Part shown: positions 14,923 through 20,372 of the stretch, piece after piece
Layout of the letters: each line of letters starts with the position of its first letter
Numbering within the stretch: position 1 is the stretch's first letter
Source of the DNA: an uncultured Eubacteriales bacterium
GTDB lineage: Bacteria; Bacillota; Clostridia; Oscillospirales; CAG-272
Assembly: GCA_934525675.1 (NCBI GenBank)
Contig: CAKSZH010000019.1
Span: forward strand, 1 to 22,674
Length of the DNA: 22,674 nt
Direction: 5' to 3'
Made by a program: the position numbers and the translations under genes
The notes under the pieces: generated by a model
The model's database searches: none
Told to the model about the DNA's origin: nothing
The model's input: the letters and a program-made list of their open reading frames with translations, nothing else

Positions 14923-15585
14923 ATGCCGGAACCTATCAAAATCCGCGTTTTCGGCGACTACGCGCTGTTCAGCCGTCCGGAACTGAAAGTCGAGCGTTAC
15001 AGTTACGACGTCATGACCCCATCTGCGGCGCGCGGAATTCTGGATGCGATCTATTACCATCCGGGACTCAGGTGGCGGGTGAAAAAAATCTTTGTGGAAA
15101 AGCCCATCCGCTTTACCAACATCCGCCGCAATGAGGTATCGAAAAAAATCCTCGCAACCGATCTCTTGTCCGCCGCCAACGGAGCGGACAAGCCCATCTT
15201 CATCGACCGGCGTGAAGCGATTGCCCAGCGCGCCGCAACGGTTCTGCGGGACGTTTCCTACGTCATTGAAGCCAATTTTGACGTACTCCCCGAAAAAATG
15301 GGCAGGGAGGACAACGCGGACAAATTCTACGCGATCTTCTCAAACCGCGTCCGCAAAGGAAAATCCTTTACGCAGCCGTATTTCGGCTGCCGGGAATTCC
15401 CCGCTTTCTTTGAGGCGGTATCGGAAGATACCAATCCCCCGGCACCGATCGGGGAAACCCGCGACCTCGGCATCATGCTCTACGACATGGATTACTCGGA
15501 CGAAACGGACATTCGTCCCATGTTCTTCCACGCAGTCATGACAAACGGTGTCGTTGAAGTAGAAGGAAAGGAGATATTGCGATGA
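14923..15585 (+). CDS. cas5c: Type I-C Cas5c (Cas5d), pre-crRNA endoribonuclease and Cascade subunit
   Basis: In type I-C, which lacks Cas6, Cas5c cuts the repeat to make crRNA and then holds the 5' handle in Cascade. It has 220 residues, normal length. An RRM-like N-terminus (IKIRVFGDYALFSRPE) leads to the strongly conserved SAARGILDAIYYHP and RFTNIRRNEV. Tyr44-Tyr45 lies where the family's catalytic Tyr is expected, which is an inference. Later come PYFGCREFPAFF and a C-terminal DIRPMFFHAVMTNGVVEV. The ATG at 14923 is chosen for its perfect GGAGGT six bases upstream; the open frame extends back to 14848 without support. The stop overlaps the cas8c start by 4 bases (ATGA). Confidence 0.96.
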   Translation: MPEPIKIRVFGDYALFSRPELKVERYSYDVMTPSAARGILDAIYYHPGLRWRVKKIFVEKPIRFTNIRRNEVSKKILATDLLSAANGADKPIFIDRREAIAQRAATVLRDVSYVIEANFDVLPEKMGREDNADKFYAIFSNRVRKGKSFTQPYFGCREFPAFFEAVSEDTNPPAPIGETRDLGIMLYDMDYSDETDIRPMFFHAVMTNGVVEVEGKEILR

Positions 15586-17321
15586 TCCTGACTTCTCTGG
15601 TTTCCTATTACGAAGCCCTGCTTGAAAAAGGAGAGCTTTCCCGCCCGGGATGGGATCGCGTTTCCGTCGGGTACGGCGTGCTTCTGCGCCCCGACGGCAG
15701 CATCCGCTCGGTCGTCAGCCTGAAAAAGGGGGAGATGCGCGGCAAGAAAAGTGTTCTCGTGCCGATAAAACTCTGCGCGCCGAAACAGACCGAGCGTACT
15801 TCCGGCATCCGGGCAAAATTTCTTTGCGACACACCGGCGTATCTTCTCGGATACAGCGAAAAAGATCCGAAGGCGTCCCAGAAATTCGAAGCGTCGAAAG
15901 AGCTTCATCTGCGGGTCCTTGCAAACGCCGATTCGGACGCTGCCCGCACACTGAAAAACTACTTTCTTTCCCACCAGCCGGGAGGTGCCGAGGCGCTCGG
16001 GATTCCCCAAGAATATGCCGAGGATTTCTCCAATGGCGTTCAGCTCACCTTCCTGGATGAGGACGGCAGGTATCTGATGGGAGATGCGGCGGTTGCTGCC
16101 GCATGGGATTCCGACTTTGCCGACGACGGCGACACGGTGAAGGGCAGATGCATCGTCACCGGACGAGAGGACGGGATTGCCGTTGTGCACAGCAAGATCA
16201 AGGGCGTACCCGGCGCGCAGTCCAGCGGCGCTGCTCTCGTCAGCTTCAACGCTCCCGCGTTTGAATCCTACGGGAACGACGGCGGGCAGGGGCTGAACGC
16301 AAAGGTCGGGAAATACGCCATGAACGCCTATTCCGCCGCACTCAACCACCTGCTTGCGGGGAACAACCGCACGCAGATCGGCGACACGACCATCGTGTGG
16401 TGGACACCGGATGCAGACAAAGAATGCGAAGATTTCTTTGCAAAGTGCCTCTCGGGAGAAGACGAAGGCACCGCTCTTGGCAGCATCATGCGGCGCATCA
16501 GTCACGGGGACGCAATGGATTTTTCCGCCGCCAGACTGGAAAAGCCCTTCTGTATTCTCGGGCTGTCGCCGAATGCCGCACGTCTTTCCGCCCGTTTCTT
16601 TTACCGGGACACGTTCGGAACATTCCTCGAACACATTGCCGCGCACTATGAACGGCTGAACATCGAAAAATCCGATAAGGTGCGCAAATACCTGACCCCG
16701 AGATACCTGCTTCTCGAAACCGTCCCGCCGGATGTGAAAAACCCGGACAACGCGATCTCCCCCCTGCTCGGCGGAGCGCTTCTGTCGGCGATTCTCAATG
16801 ACTGGCGCTATCCGGAATCGCTCTATGACTCTGTTCTCTGCCGCATCCGGGCAAAGAACGAACTCTCCCCCGGCAAAGCGGCAATCATCAAAGCATATCT
16901 GCTCAAAAATACGGACAACAAATCTTACAAGGAGGTTCTGACCATGTCACTGAACGAAGAAAGCACCAACCGCGCGTATGTACTCGGACGGCTGTTCGCC
17001 GCGCTGGAAAACGCGCAGTACAACGCAAACAACAAATCCTCAAACTTAAAGGAGAGGTATCTGACCTCTGCCTGCGCGACACCCGGACTGGTATTCCCCG
17101 CGATGATTCAGATGTCAGTACACCACACCGAAAAGTCCGGTTCCGTTCAGGATGCAAAACTCATCGCCGAACTGATGGACAAACTGGAGGGCGGCGTTCC
17201 CTTCCCCGCACGCCTTGACAACACGGAACAGGGACTGTTCCTCGAAGGCTACTATCACCAGACCCAGAAAAAATTCAGAGATATTGCGGAAGCAAAAAAG
17301 AATAAGGAGGCAGAATCATGA
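15582..17321 (+). CDS. cas8c: Type I-C Cas8c (Csd1), Cascade large subunit
   Basis: The large subunit recognises the PAM and starts target unwinding. It has 579 residues and begins MILTSLVSYYEALLEKGE, typical of Csd1, with AAAGGAG upstream. The fold cannot be resolved by eye, but KYAMNAYSAALNHLL, TTIVWWTPD and the later FCILGLSPNAARLS are characteristic of the family. The C-terminal 125 codons are also a separate internal reading unit (see cas11c). It is coupled to both neighbours by ATGA overlaps: the cas5c stop at its start and the cas7c start at its stop. Confidence 0.95.
   Translation: MILTSLVSYYEALLEKGELSRPGWDRVSVGYGVLLRPDGSIRSVVSLKKGEMRGKKSVLVPIKLCAPKQTERTSGIRAKFLCDTPAYLLGYSEKDPKASQKFEASKELHLRVLANADSDAARTLKNYFLSHQPGGAEALGIPQEYAEDFSNGVQLTFLDEDGRYLMGDAAVAAAWDSDFADDGDTVKGRCIVTGREDGIAVVHSKIKGVPGAQSSGAALVSFNAPAFESYGNDGGQGLNAKVGKYAMNAYSAALNHLLAGNNRTQIGDTTIVWWTPDADKECEDFFAKCLSGEDEGTALGSIMRRISHGDAMDFSAARLEKPFCILGLSPNAARLSARFFYRDTFGTFLEHIAAHYERLNIEKSDKVRKYLTPRYLLLETVPPDVKNPDNAISPLLGGALLSAILNDWRYPESLYDSVLCRIRAKNELSPGKAAIIKAYLLKNTDNKSYKEVLTMSLNEESTNRAYVLGRLFAALENAQYNANNKSSNLKERYLTSACATPGLVFPAMIQMSVHHTEKSGSVQDAKLIAELMDKLEGGVPFPARLDNTEQGLFLEGYYHQTQKKFRDIAEAKKNKEAES
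16944..17321 (+). CDS. cas11c: Cas11c small subunit from an internal start in cas8c
   Basis: Within cas8c the sequence AAGGAGG (16929-16935) lies eight bases before an in-frame ATG at 16944 (codon 455). Starting there gives a 125-residue, mostly helical protein (MSLNEESTNRAYVLGRLFAA, ending in a Lys/Glu-rich tail). In other type I-C systems the small subunit Cas11c is known to be made from an internal start in cas8c and lines the Cascade belly with Cas7c. A ribosome site this good inside a coding gene is strong evidence for the same here. Leu/Ala-rich helices and a conserved HHTEKSGS loop are visible. Standard gene finders will miss it because it shares the cas8c frame. Confidence 0.85.
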   Translation: MSLNEESTNRAYVLGRLFAALENAQYNANNKSSNLKERYLTSACATPGLVFPAMIQMSVHHTEKSGSVQDAKLIAELMDKLEGGVPFPARLDNTEQGLFLEGYYHQTQKKFRDIAEAKKNKEAES

Positions 17322-18199
17322 GCGAAATTATCAAGAACCGGTACGAATTCACCATTCTGTTTGACGTTGAAAACGGGAACCCGAACGGGGATCCCGATGC
17401 CGCAAATATGCCCCGCGTGGATCCCGAAACGGGATACGGGCTTGTGACGGACGTGTGCATCAAGCGCAAAATCCGCAATTATGTGGAGGATGTGATGGAA
17501 GATGCCACGGGCTACGGCATTTACATCAAAGACGGCGTACCGCTCAATGTTTCCGACCGGCGTGCATACGACGCAGTCCTCGGCGAGGGAAAGAAGCTGG
17601 AAAAGAAGGACCCCGAGATCGACGCAAAACTGCGCGACTTCATGTGCGCAAACTTCTACGACGTCCGCACGTTCGGCGCTGTCATGACCACTTTTGTCAA
17701 GGACAAGCTCAACTGCGGTCAGGTACGCGGTCCCGTGCAGATCGGATTTGCCCGCAGCATTGACCCCATCGTGCGGCAGGATGTTGCCATTACCCGTGTT
17801 ACCGTCACCACGGAAGCCGACTATGCAAAGAAGGACACGGAAATGGGACGCAAACAGATCATCCCCTACGCGCTCTACCGCGCAGACGGCTTCATTTCGG
17901 CAAACCTGGCAAGAAAGGTAACCCATTTCACCGAGGACGACCTGGAACTGCTCTTCCGTGCCATCATCAACATGTTTGAAAACGACCACTCCGCGGCAAG
18001 AGGCAAAATGGCAGTCCGCAAACTCATCATCTTCAAGCACGATTCCGAGCTTGGAAACGCACCGTCCCACCGCACGCTCGACCTGGTATCGGTCAGACGG
18101 CGCGACGGCGTGAACATCGCGCGGAGTTTCGGAGACTATGAAGTCACCGTCAACGAAGCCGCCTGCCCAGAAGGAGTCACTATTTCGTGCCGGGAATAA
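17318..18199 (+). CDS. cas7c: Type I-C Cas7c (Csd2), Cascade backbone
   Basis: The backbone subunit that polymerises along the spacer part of the crRNA. It has 293 residues, the usual size. The N-terminal RRM-like strand FTILFDVENGNPNGDPDAANMPR (NPNGDPD at 21-27) is diagnostic, followed by GLVTDVCIKRKIRNYV. The central RTFGAVMTTF and QVRGPVQIGFARSIDPI match the family, as does the C-terminal HDSELGNAPSHRTLDLV. AAGGAGG precedes the ATG. The first four bases overlap cas8c and the last 13 overlap cas4, so the run of genes is tightly coupled. Confidence 0.96.
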   Translation: MSEIIKNRYEFTILFDVENGNPNGDPDAANMPRVDPETGYGLVTDVCIKRKIRNYVEDVMEDATGYGIYIKDGVPLNVSDRRAYDAVLGEGKKLEKKDPEIDAKLRDFMCANFYDVRTFGAVMTTFVKDKLNCGQVRGPVQIGFARSIDPIVRQDVAITRVTVTTEADYAKKDTEMGRKQIIPYALYRADGFISANLARKVTHFTEDDLELLFRAIINMFENDHSAARGKMAVRKLIIFKHDSELGNAPSHRTLDLVSVRRRDGVNIARSFGDYEVTVNEAACPEGVTISCRE

Positions 18200-18861
18200 G
18201 CGACGGCGATCTCCTGATCTCGGGACTTCAGCACTTTTCCTTCTGCCGGCGGCAATGGGCGCTGATCCACATTGAAATGCAGTGGGAGGACAACTATCTG
18301 ACTGTTGACGGCAGTCTCCGTCATGAAAGGACGGACGATCCGTCCTTCACCGAAAAGCGCGGCGGGCTTCTGGTCAGCCGCGCACTGCCGGTGCGGTCGG
18401 ACAAATACGGAATGGTCGGCAAGTGCGACGTTGTGGAATTCAGGCAGGATCCCTGCGGCGTGGTGCTTGCCGGGCAAACCGGAACGTGGCTCCCGACTCC
18501 GGTGGAATACAAGCGCGGAAGACCGAAAGAAATCGACGCGGACCGGCTTCAGCTTTGCGCCGAGGCGATGTGCCTTGAAGAAATGCTCTCCTGCCCCGAT
18601 ATCCCGACAGCCTACCTTTATTACATGGAAACCAAACGGAGAGAGGCGGTTTCTCTCGACCGTGCCCTCCGGGAAAACGTGGTACAGATGCTCGGGGAAA
18701 TGCGTGCGCTCTACGACCGCGGGTACACACCGAAGGTCAGAACTTCCGCAAAATGCCGTTCCTGTTCCGTCTGCAATGTCTGCCTTCCGAAACTCCAGAA
18801 ATTCCGGTCCGCCGCCGATTACACGGAAACGATATGGAAGGACGGTGAAGAGGGTCTTTGA
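18187..18861 (+). CDS. cas4: Cas4 (type I-C), PAM-selecting adaptation nuclease
   Basis: A RecB-like nuclease with an iron-sulfur cluster that trims pre-spacers and checks the PAM with Cas1-Cas2. It has 224 residues. Cys20 (FSFCRRQW) and Cys190, 193, 196 and 199 (CRSCSVCNVC) are cluster ligand candidates. Asp81, Glu107 and Lys109 (VEYK) and Gln122 fit the RecB nuclease motifs. The start is GTG at 18187 with AAGGAG upstream; no ATG fits. It overlaps cas7c by 13 bases and cas1 by four (TTGA). Confidence 0.94.
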   Translation: MPGISDGDLLISGLQHFSFCRRQWALIHIEMQWEDNYLTVDGSLRHERTDDPSFTEKRGGLLVSRALPVRSDKYGMVGKCDVVEFRQDPCGVVLAGQTGTWLPTPVEYKRGRPKEIDADRLQLCAEAMCLEEMLSCPDIPTAYLYYMETKRREAVSLDRALRENVVQMLGEMRALYDRGYTPKVRTSAKCRSCSVCNVCLPKLQKFRSAADYTETIWKDGEEGL

Positions 18862-19889
18862 AAAAACTGCTGAACACGCTGTATGTTACAACGCCGGACG
18901 CATATCTGACGCTTGACGGCGAGAACATCGTGGTGCGCGTCAGGGAACAGGAAACGGGGCGCGTTCCGCTTCACAATCTGGAAAACATTGTCACTTTCGG
19001 GTGGCAGGGCGCAAGTCCCGCACTGATGCGCCACGCCGCAGAACTCGGAATCGGACTTTCGTTTTTCTCAGCAAGCGGGCGGTTTCTCTGCTGCGTCGAG
19101 GGAGAGGAACGCGGGAACGTTTTGCTTCGGAGAGAACAATACCGCATTGCGGATGAAGAGTCCCGTTCCCTGCCGATCGCCGTAAACATGATCGGCGCGA
19201 AGGTCGCAAATTCCCGTGCGGTACTGAACCGGTTCCTCCGGGATCACCCGATGTCGGTTGAACAGGACCCCGTCCGCGATGCGGCGCTTGCCTTAAAGGA
19301 TTCGCTTACGGGAATCCGTCAGGCAAAAGACACGGATACCCTGCGCGGATTGGAGGGCGTGGCGGCTACCCGTTACTTCTCCGTTTTCGACACAATGATT
19401 CTTCAGAGCAAATCGGACTTTCATTTCGCGACGCGGCAGAAACGTCCGCCCTGTGATCCCATCAACGCACTCCTCTCGTTCTGTTACTCCATCTTTGCAA
19501 ACGAATGCGCCTCCGCGCTGCAATCCGTCGGTCTTGACCCGTATGTCGGGTTCATGCACACCGACCGCCCGGGACGAAAGTCGCTTGCGCTTGACCTGAT
19601 GGAAGAATTCAGAAGCGTGATGTGTGACCGTTTTGTGCTCTCGCTTATCAATCTCCGTCAGATCCGGATGTCGGATTTTCTCGTCAAGGAAAACGGTGCG
19701 GTTCTTCTTTGCGATGACGCGCGGAAAACCTTTCTCAAAGCATGGCAGGAACGGAAAAAGGAAACCGTGACCCATCCCTTCCTCGGCGAGTCCTGCCCGT
19801 GGGGGATTCTGCCGTTTGTGCAGGCGCAGTTGCTCGCACGCCATATCCGGCAGGACCTGGACGAATATCCGCCGTACCTGTGGAGGTGA
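18858..19889 (+). CDS. cas1: Cas1 (type I-C), spacer integrase
   Basis: The metal-dependent integrase that inserts new spacers, in complex with Cas2. It has 343 residues from a TTG start overlapping the cas4 stop. The ribosome site is weak, so translation probably depends on coupling. The N-terminal beta domain (about 1-90) precedes the all-helical catalytic domain with Glu166 (GLEGVAATRYF), His234 (GFMHTDRPGR) and Asp246/Glu249 (LALDLMEEFR) as metal ligands. The C-terminus ending HIRQDLDEYPPYLWR is typical of type I-C Cas1. Nothing suggests inactivation. Confidence 0.96.
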   Translation: MKKLLNTLYVTTPDAYLTLDGENIVVRVREQETGRVPLHNLENIVTFGWQGASPALMRHAAELGIGLSFFSASGRFLCCVEGEERGNVLLRREQYRIADEESRSLPIAVNMIGAKVANSRAVLNRFLRDHPMSVEQDPVRDAALALKDSLTGIRQAKDTDTLRGLEGVAATRYFSVFDTMILQSKSDFHFATRQKRPPCDPINALLSFCYSIFANECASALQSVGLDPYVGFMHTDRPGRKSLALDLMEEFRSVMCDRFVLSLINLRQIRMSDFLVKENGAVLLCDDARKTFLKAWQERKKETVTHPFLGESCPWGILPFVQAQLLARHIRQDLDEYPPYLWR

Positions 19890-19893
19890 ACAC

Positions 19894-20184
19894 ATGCTGG
19901 TGGTCATAACTTATGATGTCAACACGGAAAATAACGCGGGCAAAAAACGGCTGCGTAAAGTTGCCAAAGAATGTGTCAATTACGGGCAACGCGTTCAGAA
20001 TTCCGTTTTTGAATGCCAACTGGATTCCGCGCAACTGCGCAAAGTCGAAGCGATTCTGGAGAATCTGATCGACAAAGAAAAAGACAGTCTCAGATATTAT
20101 ATCATCGGTTCCGCTTATGAAAAGAAAGTCAAACACGTCGGCGTCAAACCGTCGTTTGATGTAACCGACCCACTGATTCTGTAA
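19894..20184 (+). CDS. cas2: Cas2 (type I-C), integrase partner
   Basis: The 96-residue ferredoxin-like dimer that bridges two Cas1 dimers. It begins MLVVITYDVNTENNAGKKRL with Asp8 in the usual YDV position, followed by RKVAKECVNYGQRVQNSVFEC and a type I-C ending (PSFDVTDPLIL). The ATG at 19894 is chosen because GGAGGTG, overlapping the cas1 stop, is its ribosome site. It starts four bases after cas1 and is the last cas gene before the array. Confidence 0.96.
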   Translation: MLVVITYDVNTENNAGKKRLRKVAKECVNYGQRVQNSVFECQLDSAQLRKVEAILENLIDKEKDSLRYYIIGSAYEKKVKHVGVKPSFDVTDPLIL

Positions 20185-20372
20185 ACGGAACCATCCTGTT
20201 TCCGCGAACCGCAAGTAAACATGATTTCACCGGGAGATTCGCGCATGAAAACAGGTGTAAATCCGGGTCTTTTTGCCCGGAAAACAGAAGAATTTCGTTC
20301 GAGGTGAAATTCTTTTTAGTAAAAACGCACGATCAAAATCATGGATCCTGTGATTTTTTGTGCTTTTTTGCA
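20185..20372 (+). promoter_or_regulatory. CRISPR leader
   Basis: The 188 bases between cas2 and the first repeat, becoming AT-rich toward the array. It contains a hairpin at 20262-20281 (TCCGGG / CCCGGA), a terminator at 20290-20317 and an inverted repeat at 20335-20357 (AAAATCA / TGATTTT), the last close to the integration point. New spacers should enter at its downstream edge. An array promoter must lie here, but I could not identify one with confidence. Confidence 0.8.
20290..20317 (+). terminator. Terminator after cas2
   Basis: GAATTTC and GAAATTC form a 7-bp stem around a 9-base loop, followed directly by five T. It should end the cas operon transcript, so the array needs its own promoter downstream, within about 55 bases of the first repeat, unless read-through is used. 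Confidence 0.6.

Noticed and set aside
15492..16646. Minus-strand frame of 384 codons under cas8c, and a similar one of 271 codons under cas7c (17255-18070)
   Set aside because: Both are shadows of certain cas genes, with low-quality composition and no start signal.
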